A stretch of 17,763 nucleotides of DNA. Origin: CAZFUY01 sp964522445 (GTDB taxonomy: Bacteria; Pseudomonadota; Gammaproteobacteria; SZUA-229). Shown here piece after piece: positions 8,350-16,579 of this stretch; positions within the stretch are counted from its first letter, which is position 1; each line of letters starts with the position of its first letter. The position numbers and the translations under genes are program-made. Below the pieces are notes generated by a model. The model was not told the DNA's origin, made no database searches, and worked only from the letters and a program-made list of their open reading frames with translations. Location of the stretch: contig CAZFUY010000066.1 in assembly GCA_964522445.1 (NCBI GenBank), positions 1 to 17,763 of the forward strand, given 5' to 3'.

Positions 8350-9198
8350 TTATTTTATTTTCCTGTAAACAGTCTTTCCTATTGTTTCAAAACGATCAGT
8401 TAATCCCTGTAGTGATTCTGAATGCCCAAGAATCATAAAACCGCCTTCAACTATCTGATCTGCAAATCGATCAAATAATTTCATTTTTGTTGGCCGATCA
8501 AAATAAATAACCACATTTCGACAGAATAAAAGATGGAATCTTTCTTTCATAGGCCAGCTTTCCATTAAATTAACCTGTCTAAACTCCAGCATTTTCTGTA
8601 GTTCTGGTGAGACTTTTACCTTGCCATTATTTTTACCTTTACCACGAAAGAACCAGCGTTTTTTAATATTAACAGGCAAGCCTTTTACTCTTTCAATATC
8701 ATAAATGCCATTAGACGCTTTTGATAATACAGTTGTATCTATATCACTCGCCATAATCGTCGCTTTCACACCAGGTTTATTTTCCAGACCTTCAGCAAAA
8801 GTCATCGCTATTGTGTAGGGTTCTTCTCCCGTAGAACAACCTGCCGACCATATTTTTATGCCTCCTAAAATATCACTTCGTTGACACATCTCTGGAATAA
8901 GCTCTGACTTCATCTGGTCAAAATGGTGTTTCTCCCGAAAAAAAGAAGTTAAGTTAGTGGTAATTGAATCAATAAACGGCGTGAATTCTGTATCTTCACT
9001 TGTCTTTAAATAACTAACATATGAAGAAAAATCTTTAAGACCCAGCTTTCTTAATCGTTTAACAAGACGAGAATAATACATATCATATTTATCATCTGTT
9101 ACGATTATACCTGTATGCTTATTAGATATTTTTCTGAGACTATTAAAGTCTTTTTCGGTAAATCTGAATTCTCTAGTTTTATTTTCTACTATTGGCAT
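8350..9198 (-). CDS. cheR: Chemoreceptor protein-glutamate methyltransferase CheR
   Basis: Methylates glutamates of receptor methylation helices using S-adenosylmethionine. The 282 residues are standard for the family. An N-terminal helical domain (about 10-85) contains the receptor-contacting YYSRLVKRLRKLG. The linker motif TNLTSFFRE follows at 82-90. The SAM-binding GCSTGEEPYT is at 120-129, then ASDIDT, SNGIYD, a beta-subdomain (FRGKGKNNGKVKVSPEL) of the sort that docks receptor C-terminal pentapeptides, LFCRNVVIYFD, and GHSESL near the end. It lies 15 bases after the STAS gene, with no strong Shine-Dalgarno of its own (CAGTAATAATT), so it may depend on readthrough from upstream translation. 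One receptor in this cluster ends in a fitting pentapeptide (EWEEF). Confidence 0.97.
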   Translation of the reverse strand: MPIVENKTREFRFTEKDFNSLRKISNKHTGIIVTDDKYDMYYSRLVKRLRKLGLKDFSSYVSYLKTSEDTEFTPFIDSITTNLTSFFREKHHFDQMKSELIPEMCQRSDILGGIKIWSAGCSTGEEPYTIAMTFAEGLENKPGVKATIMASDIDTTVLSKASNGIYDIERVKGLPVNIKKRWFFRGKGKNNGKVKVSPELQKMLEFRQVNLMESWPMKERFHLLFCRNVVIYFDRPTKMKLFDRFADQIVEGGFMILGHSESLQGLTDRFETIGKTVYRKIK

Positions 9199-9213
9199 AA
9201 TTATTACTGATTG

Positions 9214-9699
9214 CTAAGCAATACCTAATTCTTCTTTCATTGCTAATAATTTAACAGAATCCTCTAACTTATTAGAAATCAATCTCCATTTAATACATTT
9301 GTCTTTAGATTTTGCTTCTTTTATAAATGATGCCAATAATTGCAGTGCAGCAGTATCAATTGATTCAACATCACCTGCTTCTATTTCAATTTCATCCGTA
9401 GAATTTTCTAAAAAAGATTGCATTGATTCTTTTGTTGCTGCTACCTGTGCAATACCAAAATAAGGAGGCAATTCAAATACTGTCTGTTTACCCATAATTT
9501 TATCCTCCTGAATTTCTTCCTGCATAGGTTTAATTCCATCTGATTCAATGGCTTCTATTTCTTTTTTATCAGAAACATTATCTTCTTCTGCTTCACTTTT
9601 TAATTTCTCAACATCTTCATCATTAATCCAGGCCAATGGATCATGGCCTAATTTATCTTTTTTCTTTCTACTGGACTTCTTTTTGGGCGCAGCTACCAT
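9214..9699 (-). CDS. STAS-domain protein with lysine-rich N-terminus; candidate ParA partner
   Basis: 161 residues in three parts. Residues 1-17 are strongly basic (PKKKSSRKKKDK), followed by GHDPLAWI (18-25). Residues 26-68 are acidic and look disordered. Residues 70-161 form a STAS domain, with D115-T116 in the loop SIDTAALQLL, so threonine replaces the usual phosphorylatable serine. The start overlaps the parA stop by one base (TAATG) and has AGGAAG nine bases upstream, so translation is coupled to the ATPase. Short basic N-termini are known in ParA/MinD partner proteins as ATPase-stimulating segments. With the neighbouring ParA gene this suggests a cargo adaptor, which is inference. A second in-frame ATG (residue 69) has a near-ideal Shine-Dalgarno and could yield a STAS-only form. 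An alternative role is a substrate of the HsbR-like kinase. Confidence 0.85.
   Translation of the reverse strand: MVAAPKKKSSRKKKDKLGHDPLAWINDEDVEKLKSEAEEDNVSDKKEIEAIESDGIKPMQEEIQEDKIMGKQTVFELPPYFGIAQVAATKESMQSFLENSTDEIEIEAGDVESIDTAALQLLASFIKEAKSKDKCIKWRLISNKLEDSVKLLAMKEELGIA
9493..9509 (-). promoter_or_regulatory. Internal ribosome binding site and ATG inside the STAS gene
   Basis: On the minus strand AGGAGG (9509-9504) is followed after eight bases (ATAAAATT) by an in-frame ATG (9495-9493, residue 69 of the 161-residue protein). This is stronger than the site at the full-length start. Initiation here would give a 93-residue protein starting MGKQTVFELPPY, containing just the STAS domain and lacking the basic tail. 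The sequence shows the site; whether it is used is not known. Confidence 0.6.
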
Positions 9700-10463
9700 T
9701 ATTGTGTTCTTCCTGTTATTAAATCATCAACTAGAGATTCATATTCCATGGCTGATTTACTACTGGGTTTATATTCAAAAATTGTTTCTCCATAACCTGG
9801 TGACTCTGCTAAAACAACAGACTCTGATATTTCAGTTGCCAGTACTTTATCTGGAAAATGCTTTATTAATTTACTTCGTACCTCCTGTGACAATCGTCTT
9901 CTTGCCTGAAAACGACTTAACACTAACCATTGCTTTAATTCATGTTTCAATGTCTGCTCAAAATTTTTAAGTGTTGCCATCAAATGAGACAAGCCCTGTA
10001 AGGCTAGGTAATCTCCCGTCATAGGAATAAGCACTTCTTTGGTAGCAAATATTGCATTTACAACTAGTAATCCAGAGGATGGCGGACAATCAATCAGCAC
10101 ATAATCATATTTCTCAATATTATCTTTAAGCACATCCTTTAATAACATTCCTCTGGATGCTCCACCTTCAGCTAATCTTTCCACCTCTGATAAATCAGCA
10201 CCGGCAGGTATTAGCTCAAGATTTTCTCGTACTGGATGTGATGCATTTATTAATAACTCACCTTTTAGCAAACATTCATCCAAACCTGTGAAATCATATT
10301 TATCCACACCTAAACTTGTTGTTAATTGTGCCTGTGGATCAAGATCAATAGCCAGTACCTGATAGCCTTTTCTTGCAATACCATGCACCAGATTTGTGGT
10401 GATGGTGGTTTTTCCAACACCTCCTTTCTGGTTTAATACTGCAATTATTCTTGGCTTATTCAT
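9699..10463 (-). CDS. ParA/Soj-family ATPase of a chemosensory cluster (array positioning)
   Basis: 254 residues, a full-length single-domain ParA. The deviant Walker A is QKGGVGKTT, with signature Lys13 and Lys18. Walker A'/switch I is IDLDPQAQLT (D40, D42) and Walker B is VLIDCPPSSG. Further along, NAIFATKEVLIPMTGDYLAL is followed by a basic helix FQARRRLSQEVRSKL suited to non-specific DNA binding. There is no N-terminal helix-turn-helix of the plasmid type. ParA-like proteins in che operons (ParC in Vibrio, PpfA in Rhodobacter) place or segregate chemosensory arrays, and the location between cheW and cheR supports that role here. No parB or centromere-like site is present, so chromosome partition is unlikely. 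The region just before the ATG has no clear Shine-Dalgarno (CATAAAACTAG) and lies 23 bases from a REP-type hairpin. Confidence 0.9.
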   Translation of the reverse strand: MNKPRIIAVLNQKGGVGKTTITTNLVHGIARKGYQVLAIDLDPQAQLTTSLGVDKYDFTGLDECLLKGELLINASHPVRENLELIPAGADLSEVERLAEGGASRGMLLKDVLKDNIEKYDYVLIDCPPSSGLLVVNAIFATKEVLIPMTGDYLALQGLSHLMATLKNFEQTLKHELKQWLVLSRFQARRRLSQEVRSKLIKHFPDKVLATEISESVVLAESPGYGETIFEYKPSSKSAMEYESLVDDLITGRTQ

Positions 10464-10486
10464 CTAGTTTTATGGCATTTTTTAAT

Positions 10487-10555
10487 TGTAGGAGCGGCTT
10501 TAGCCGCGAAACAATATCAACTTGTAGAAAAATCGCGCCTAAAGCCGCTCCTACA
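10487..10555. repeat. REP-type doublet (two inverted REP arms, REPIN-like)
   Basis: Two 23-base arms face each other. The left arm (10487-10509) begins TGTAGGAGCGGC and the right arm (10533-10555) is its reverse complement with one mismatch; 23 bases separate them. The left arm also holds an inner hairpin, GCGGCT-TT-AGCCGC. This G+C-rich core resembles the extragenic palindromes widespread in Pseudomonas and other gammaproteobacteria, and stands out from the AT-rich surroundings. It ends directly against the cheW stop codon and lies 23 bases before parA. In RNA the whole unit folds into a long stem. No T-run follows it on the minus strand, so it is not a standard intrinsic terminator. Confidence 0.88.
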
Positions 10556-11059
10556 TTATTCTGCAATACTTGTTAACACTGACATTTCTTCTAGGTCTAA
10601 TAATTTATCCGTATCCAGTAAAATAACCATGCGCTCATCAATCATGGTCATACCATTAATGTATTTTGTATTTACCTTAGAACCAAAATTTGGTGCGTCT
10701 TTAATATTGCCTCTATCAACATCAAGCACATCCGATACTGCATCGACAACCACACCTACTACGCTATGTTTATCTGCTATTTCTACCGCCAGAATAATAA
10801 TTACTGTTGTCGTTTTATATTCTATATCCTGTAGTCCAAAGCGAATTCTAAGATCTATAATTGGTACAACTGAACTTCTAAGATTTAAAACACCTTTTAT
10901 ATGATCTGGTGTATTTGGAATTTCTCTAACTTCTTCCCAGCCACGGATTTCCTGTACACGCAGAATATCAACACCATAATCTTCATCTCCTAAAGTAAAA
11001 CTAAGGAACTGTAAAATTTGATTATTATGTGATTCATCTTCTCTATCCAGATAAGTCAT
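10556..11059 (-). CDS. cheW: Chemotaxis coupling protein CheW
   Basis: An adaptor that links receptors to CheA in the array. The 167 residues make a single CheW SH3-like double barrel: LQFLSFTLGDEDYGVDILRV, then IRGWEEVREIPNTPDHIKG, the hallmark GVLNLRSSVVPIIDLR, VGVVVDAVSDVLD, YINGMTMIDERMVILLD, and a short tail (VLTSIAE). Ten residues rich in acidic and polar side chains precede the fold. The Shine-Dalgarno AAGGTG lies about six bases before the ATG. It sits 30 bases after the second PAS receptor. Its stop codon abuts the REP-type doublet. Confidence 0.97.
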   Translation of the reverse strand: MTYLDREDESHNNQILQFLSFTLGDEDYGVDILRVQEIRGWEEVREIPNTPDHIKGVLNLRSSVVPIIDLRIRFGLQDIEYKTTTVIIILAVEIADKHSVVGVVVDAVSDVLDVDRGNIKDAPNFGSKVNTKYINGMTMIDERMVILLDTDKLLDLEEMSVLTSIAE

Positions 11060-11089
11060 AATGGCACCTTAACCTTTTAAAATATTCAG

Positions 11090-14000
11090 TTAATTTTTTA
11101 AGTTGAAGAAAGACACCAGGTTTGTCATATCAGTAACACTTTGCAAAGATGCTTCTGATGAAGCCGCAGCCTGTTCTGCCAGGGCAGCATTTTGCTGTGT
11201 CATTTCATCCATTTGTGTTACCGCTTTATTTACTTCTTCAATGCCAACTGACTGCTCCTGAGATGAAGCCGCAATTTCAGAAACAACAACACCAACACCT
11301 TTTACACTACTTACAATTTCTTCCAGAGTTGTTCCTGATTTATTTACTAATTCAGCACCGGTACTAATTTTGTCTACACTATCATTAATTAATTCTTTAA
11401 TTTCTTTTGCTGCACTGGCGCTTCTTTGTGCCAGGTTTCTAACTTCTGTAGCAACAACGGCAAAACCTCTGCCCTGCTCACCCGCTCTTGCTGCTTCAAC
11501 CGATGCATTTAATGCCAGTAAATTAGTCTGAAATGCAATCTCATCAATTACACCTATAATTTCTGATATCTTACTGCTGGAAGAAGTAATTTCATCCATT
11601 GCAATAACAGCCTCTTTAACAACTTCTCCCCCCTGCTCTGCAATTATTCTTGCATGATCTGACTGTTGACTTGCCTGCTGCGCATTATCTGCATTATTTT
11701 TAACCGTGCTGGTTAACTCTTCCATACTGGATGCCGTTTCTTCTAACGTTGATGCCTGCGTTTCCGCTCTTTGTGAAAGATTATTATTACCTGCAACTAT
11801 TTCTTCACTGGAGTTACGAATAAATTCACTGGTGGACAATATTTTCTTTATAATTCCTTCTAAATTAGTAATAGTGCTATTAATACTGTCTTTAACCTCA
11901 CCAAACTTACCACCATATTCTTCGGTAATTTCCTGAGTTAAATCACCCTGTGACATAGCTCCCATTACCCGAGCCATATCATTAAAACTTTCTTCAATAA
12001 CACCTATTAATAAATTAATACGTCCACTTAACTGGTAGAAGAATCCAGTTTTACCGTCAAGGTCAATACGCTGTTGCAAATCTCCCTGTTGAGCCGCCGT
12101 TACAATAGCATCAACTTCCTTCTCTACTGCAACTTCATCTGTTCTATCTTTCCATTCAACCACTGTACCTAACCTGATCCCCTGATCATTAAGCACCGGA
12201 TTTGCAGTAAATTCTAAAGACCGGCCACCAACAATAAATTTAGCATTCAGAGATTCGCTAAGTGAGGCAATTAAACCCCGCTGTTTTTCAGGCTCTTTAT
12301 GGTATATATCCATATTTGAACCTAATATTGTTTCTGCATTAAACTCAGGAAGATCTTCTTTTAAGTCTGGCTCAGCATTTCTAAACATAGACATTAATGA
12401 TTCATTTACATAAATAATTTCATTATCTATATTTGCCACCATAACATTTGCTGAAACATTATCGAGCGCTGATTTAATACGGTACATTGAATCAGCACGA
12501 TTTCTTGCATCATTAATATCAAACCCTAATTTTATTTGCATAGATTTTAATGAACGCAATAAATCACCTATCTCATCATGCCGATGAATATCTATATCAC
12601 GAACATAATCACCTTCTGCCATATATGAAAATTCACTAGCCGTATTTCTTAATGCACTAAGTATATTTCTCACTATCATAATGCTAACGAAAACAACAAC
12701 AAAGACAATTGCAAATACAACAAGCATCATATATATGAATTGGGTTCTCATATCATTAATACGAGTCGTTAATATCTCTTCCATAACCTCTGATGAAGCA
12801 TCAAACAATGCAAAACTATTATTTATTACCGCTGTTCCCTTATCAAAAAATACAATTGCATTTAACTCACTAAAGCGTTCTGATAATAATTTATCAATAT
12901 CAGAATCATAACCTCCAATACTGGCACGCGCTTTATTTGCCTTATCCATTAACTGAGCTTCCAGTGATTTATTAGCTGATAAAACATTAGTGACTGCTCT
13001 TTTTATTCCATCGCCTAAAACATTTGTACCGACTTGAAGTTTTAGCAATTTTTGCTTTTGCCCTGAATTAAAGCCTCCCCTGCTTATAACACCTGCACCT
13101 AAACCTCTTACTCGGCCCAACTTTTCTGTTAATTCAGGAATTCTGTTAACCAGAATATCTGAAAGATAATAGGTATCTATACTTGAATCTAAAACCAGAT
13201 TTGAACTATCACCTACAAAGGCAATAAATGAAATTATCTTTTCAAGTAGCTTCGTGTGACGTGAGAAGCTTTCTTTTGCAGGTAGAGAAAATGCCTGCAG
13301 CTTTAGCTCATTCCATTCTGATACAATTCTTTCCAGTTCTGCTGTTGTTTTTAGATCCTCACCAATATCCTTGTCCAGATTAGCTAAAGATGAAAAGTTT
13401 TCATCAACCTGTTTACGCTTATCCAGTATTCTTTTCTTTAAACTTTTTTTACCATTTAGATAAGCATTCGTCATGCCTCTATGTTGTGGCATGTTTTGCA
13501 TAATCTGGCGTACACTTACAATATATTTAATACCCAATATCTTTTTCTCAGAAAATGCTATTTCTGAACTACCAAGAATAAATAATCTTAAGACAAGAAA
13601 AGATACGATCAACAATGACAACAAACCAGCCAGCATCAATTTTTGTGACACTTTTAATTTTTTGAAGAAATTTATTTTTTCCAGAAAAGGTGTTGCGGGT
13701 AAATTGCCTGTATTAATTTGTGAATACAATATCTGAGCCTGTGATATCTCATCACGAGAAGGCTTTGTTCTTACAGATACATATTCAGAAATCTGGCCAT
13801 TTCTAAAAACAGGTGTCACATTGGCTTTGACCCAGTAGTGGTCACCATTTTTACAGCGATTTTTTACAATACCAACCCAGGGCTTTCCTGCCTGAATGGT
13901 TTCCCATAAATCCTGGAAAGCTGCAGCAGGCACGTCAGGGTGACGTACCATATTATGGTTTTTACCAATTAATTCTTTTTCAGAAAAACCACTAATATCT

Positions 14001-14113
14001 ACAAACTCCTGGTTTGCAGATGTAATAATGCCTTTTAAATTAGTCGTGGATACAATCGTTGTACCCGGCTTCATTTCATTTTCAACTTCTGTAACTGGTT
14101 GATTAATTTTCAT
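11090..14113 (-). CDS. PAS-containing methyl-accepting chemotaxis receptor with large periplasmic helical domain
   Basis: A transmembrane chemoreceptor of 1007 residues. An Aer-type PAS is at about 18-118 (DISGFSEKELIGKNHN, VRHPD, KPWVGIVKNRCKNGDHYW); W79 matches the FAD-associated tryptophan region of E. coli Aer. TM1 is at about 158-180. A roughly 280-residue, mostly helical periplasmic module (QHRGMTNAYL, DSSIDTYYLSDILVNR) is of the kind seen in NIT-like or PilJ-like receptors; its ligand is unknown. TM2 is at about 460-484, then HAMP (about 485-540), a second PAS (about 545-660, ending VEWKDRT), a further HAMP-like segment (QQGDLQQRID), and the signalling domain with methylation region MEELTSTVKNNA and tip AFQTNLLALNASVEAARAGE (about 857-890). 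It ends FFNLKN, without a CheR-docking pentapeptide. It is paralogous to the receptor immediately upstream. Confidence 0.94.
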   Translation of the reverse strand: MKINQPVTEVENEMKPGTTIVSTTNLKGIITSANQEFVDISGFSEKELIGKNHNMVRHPDVPAAAFQDLWETIQAGKPWVGIVKNRCKNGDHYWVKANVTPVFRNGQISEYVSVRTKPSRDEISQAQILYSQINTGNLPATPFLEKINFFKKLKVSQKLMLAGLLSLLIVSFLVLRLFILGSSEIAFSEKKILGIKYIVSVRQIMQNMPQHRGMTNAYLNGKKSLKKRILDKRKQVDENFSSLANLDKDIGEDLKTTAELERIVSEWNELKLQAFSLPAKESFSRHTKLLEKIISFIAFVGDSSNLVLDSSIDTYYLSDILVNRIPELTEKLGRVRGLGAGVISRGGFNSGQKQKLLKLQVGTNVLGDGIKRAVTNVLSANKSLEAQLMDKANKARASIGGYDSDIDKLLSERFSELNAIVFFDKGTAVINNSFALFDASSEVMEEILTTRINDMRTQFIYMMLVVFAIVFVVVFVSIMIVRNILSALRNTASEFSYMAEGDYVRDIDIHRHDEIGDLLRSLKSMQIKLGFDINDARNRADSMYRIKSALDNVSANVMVANIDNEIIYVNESLMSMFRNAEPDLKEDLPEFNAETILGSNMDIYHKEPEKQRGLIASLSESLNAKFIVGGRSLEFTANPVLNDQGIRLGTVVEWKDRTDEVAVEKEVDAIVTAAQQGDLQQRIDLDGKTGFFYQLSGRINLLIGVIEESFNDMARVMGAMSQGDLTQEITEEYGGKFGEVKDSINSTITNLEGIIKKILSTSEFIRNSSEEIVAGNNNLSQRAETQASTLEETASSMEELTSTVKNNADNAQQASQQSDHARIIAEQGGEVVKEAVIAMDEITSSSSKISEIIGVIDEIAFQTNLLALNASVEAARAGEQGRGFAVVATEVRNLAQRSASAAKEIKELINDSVDKISTGAELVNKSGTTLEEIVSSVKGVGVVVSEIAASSQEQSVGIEEVNKAVTQMDEMTQQNAALAEQAAASSEASLQSVTDMTNLVSFFNLKN

Positions 14114-14174
14114 GGTCTTATCTCAATTAATGTTGAACTAACCAGGGTTAATAATTATATTATATAATGTATTA

Positions 14175-16417
14175 TTAAAACTCTTCCCACTCATCATCAT
14201 CCAGTGATGCTGAAGGACCACCAGATACCTGTGATTGAACAGGGGATCGTTGCGGCACACTTCTTGATTGAGATGGAGCAGATGTTTGAACATCAACAGG
14301 CTTATCATAATCAACACGACCAGAACCGCCACTCAAACTAAAGAAACCAACCATTTTGTTCATATCGGTTGCTTTATGTAAGGATGACTCACTTGATGCA
14401 GATGCCTCTTCAGCTAATGCCGCATTCTGTTGTGTAATTTCATCCATCTGTGTTACGGCTTTATTTACTTCTTCTATACCCGCAGCCTGTTCCTGTGATG
14501 ACGCTGCTATTTCCGAAATAATGTCACCTACTTTTTTAACACTATCAACAATTTCATTAAGTGTTTCACCCGATTCATTTACCAGTTTTCCACCCGTATT
14601 TACTTTTTCTACACTTTCTGAAATAAGATCTTTAATTTCTTTTGCAGCTGTTGCACTTCGCTGCGCAAGATTACGAACCTCTGTTGCAACAACAGCAAAA
14701 CCACGCCCCTGTTCACCTGCTCGTGCTGCTTCAACTGAAGCATTTAAGGCCAGCAAATTTGTCTGAAATGCAATTTCATCAATAACACTAATGATCTCTG
14801 CAATTTTACTGCTGGAAGAGGTGATTTCATCCATTGCCATAACAGCTTCTTTTACAACACTACCGCCTTTTTCTGCCAATGATCTTGCGCTGTCAGCTAA
14901 CTGATTTGCCTGCTGTGCATTATCTGCATTATTTTTAACAGTACTGGTCAGCTCTTCCATACTGGATGCTGTTTCTTCCAGCGTTGATGCCTGTTCTTCA
15001 GCTCGTTGAGACAGGTTGTTATTACCTGCTGAAATTTCTTCACTCGAATTACGAATAAATTCACTAGACTCACGAATCCTGCCAAGAATATCTTCCAGCT
15101 TGTCAAGCGTGGTATTAATATTGTCTTTTACTTCTCCATAGGTTCCAGAATAATTTTCAGTAATTTTTTGAGTAAGATCACCTCCTGCCATCGCCTGCAT
15201 AACTCGCCCTACATCATTAAATGTTTCTGCAACCACATGAATCATCTGATTAATACCTTCACTTAGTTGTCTGAAGAAACCTTCTTTACCTTCCATATCT
15301 ATACGCATAGTCAGGTCACCTGACTGAGCTGCAACCACAATATTTGCAACCTCTTCTTCAACAGCAACTTCTGCAGTTCGATCAGCCCACTCTACAACTG
15401 TGCCACGGCGCTCACCTTTTTCATTTACAACAGGATTAGCTGTTACCGTTAGTGTACGGCCCCCAATATCAATAGTTCCCTTATAGGTATTAACTAATGA
15501 ATCAAGCACTGATCTTTGATGCGCTGGATTTTTATGGAATACATCCATATTAGTTCCCATCAATGTTGCCGCATTAAAATTTGGCAGCTCTTTTTTCAGG
15601 TCTGACTCAATGCCACTGAACATTTCCTGAACTGTATTATTCATATAAATAATATTGTAATCTGTATCTGCCACCATAACGTTACTGGTTACACCATCCA
15701 GTGCCTGTTGAATACGCATTGCCGAATCAGCTTTATCATTAGCATCTGCAATACTGTGACATAAATTAATTTGCATAATTTTAAGTGAACGCAACATTGA
15801 TCCCACTTCATCTTCACGTCGCAATTCAACCTGATCGTTATACACGCCTTCAGCCATGCGTTTCATAACAACATCAGCTCGTTCAACCTGAGTTAATACA
15901 TTACGCATTGTTTGCATTAGCAACAATACCAGGGGGAGAATAGCTAATTGGCTGTATAAACCAATGCCAGCCATTCCCTGACTGTTAGCATACGCACTCA
16001 ATACTGCCAAACCTAAAGCACCTGAACCCAGTGCTATATTTCGATTTTTTAACTTTAATTTATTCCACCAGGCAACAGGCTTTTGCCAAAGTTTAATAGC
16101 CCCTAGCACCACTTTGCCTTCTCTTATGCTGCGGTAAAGTGTCTCAGCATCTCTAACTTGCTCAGGTGTTGGTTTATAACGAACTGATAAATACTCAACG
16201 GGCTGGCCATTACGAAATACCGGTGCAACATTGGCTTCTACCCAGTAGAAATCTCCATTTTTACAGCGATTTTTAACATAACCTAACCAGGGTCGCCCCT
16301 GCTTCATGGTCTCCCATAAATCCTGAAAAGCTTCCGGAGGCATATCTGGATGACGAACCGTATTGTGATTTTTACCAACTAATTCCTTTTCAGAAAAACC
16401 ACTAATATCGATAAAAC
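14175..16417 (-). CDS. PAS-containing methyl-accepting chemotaxis receptor with CheR-docking tail; N-terminus lost in assembly gap
   Basis: A receptor paralogous to its downstream neighbour but without a periplasmic domain. The frame is open through the ATG at 16343 to the edge of the N run. The extra codons read FIDISGFSEKELVGKNHN, which is the start of the Aer-type PAS, so 16343 is not the true start. In order: PAS (VRHPDMPPEAF, GRPWLGYVKNRCKNGDFYW), a hydrophobic hairpin (ALGLAVLSAY, LAILPLVLLLM), HAMP, second PAS (ALDGVTSNVMVAD to VEWADRT), HAMP-like (QSGDLTMRID), methylation region MEELTSTVKNNA, and tip AFQTNLLALNASVEAARAGE. A flexible Ser/Pro/Gln linker of about 45 residues then leads to the C-terminal EWEEF, which fits the x-aromatic-x-x-aromatic CheR-docking pentapeptide. 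The predicted input is cytoplasmic redox or FAD sensing, as in Aer. Confidence 0.93.
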
Positions 16418-16517
16418 NNNNNNNNNNNNNNNNNNNNNNNNNNNNNNNNNNNNNNNNNNNNNNNNNNNNNNNNNNNNNNNNNNNNNNNNNNNNNNNNNNN
16501 NNNNNNNNNNNNNNNNN
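16418..16517. other. Assembly gap of exactly 100 N
   Basis: 100 consecutive N bases, the conventional size for a scaffold gap of unknown length. The left flank (16391-16417) is almost identical to 13981-14016 region sequence of the neighbouring receptor, so repeat-induced breakage of the assembly is a likely cause. The two coding frames on either side do not join if exactly 100 bases are assumed. Confidence 0.99.
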
Positions 16518-16552
16518 TCTTCTATTTCTTCAGCTAATGCTTGTGTATTCAT
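16518..16552 (-). CDS. 5' end of a gene, most likely the N-terminus of the gapped PAS receptor
   Basis: An ATG at 16552-16550 with Shine-Dalgarno AAGGAGG (16563-16557) four bases upstream starts a frame MNTQALAEEIE that runs into the N gap. The downstream receptor begins MKINQPVTEVENE, about 36 residues before its FVDISG block. The fragment is similar in length and acidic character. If the two N-termini are homologous, about 25 residues (70-80 bases) are missing between this fragment and FIDISG. It could instead be a separate short gene lost in the gap, if the real gap is longer than 100 bases. Confidence 0.7.
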
Positions 16553-16579
16553 ATATCCTCCTTAAACATCTTTGCGCCA

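Noticed and set aside
9699..10463. ParA as a chromosome or plasmid partition gene marking a replicon origin
   Set aside because: No parB, parS-like repeats, dnaA boxes or replication gene is nearby. It is embedded and translationally coupled within a che operon.
10487..10555. The cheW-parA hairpin as an intrinsic terminator
   Set aside because: On the transcribed (minus) strand the stem is followed by AATTAAAAAATG, with no T-run, so it does not meet the rule. The REP-type repeat explanation fits better.
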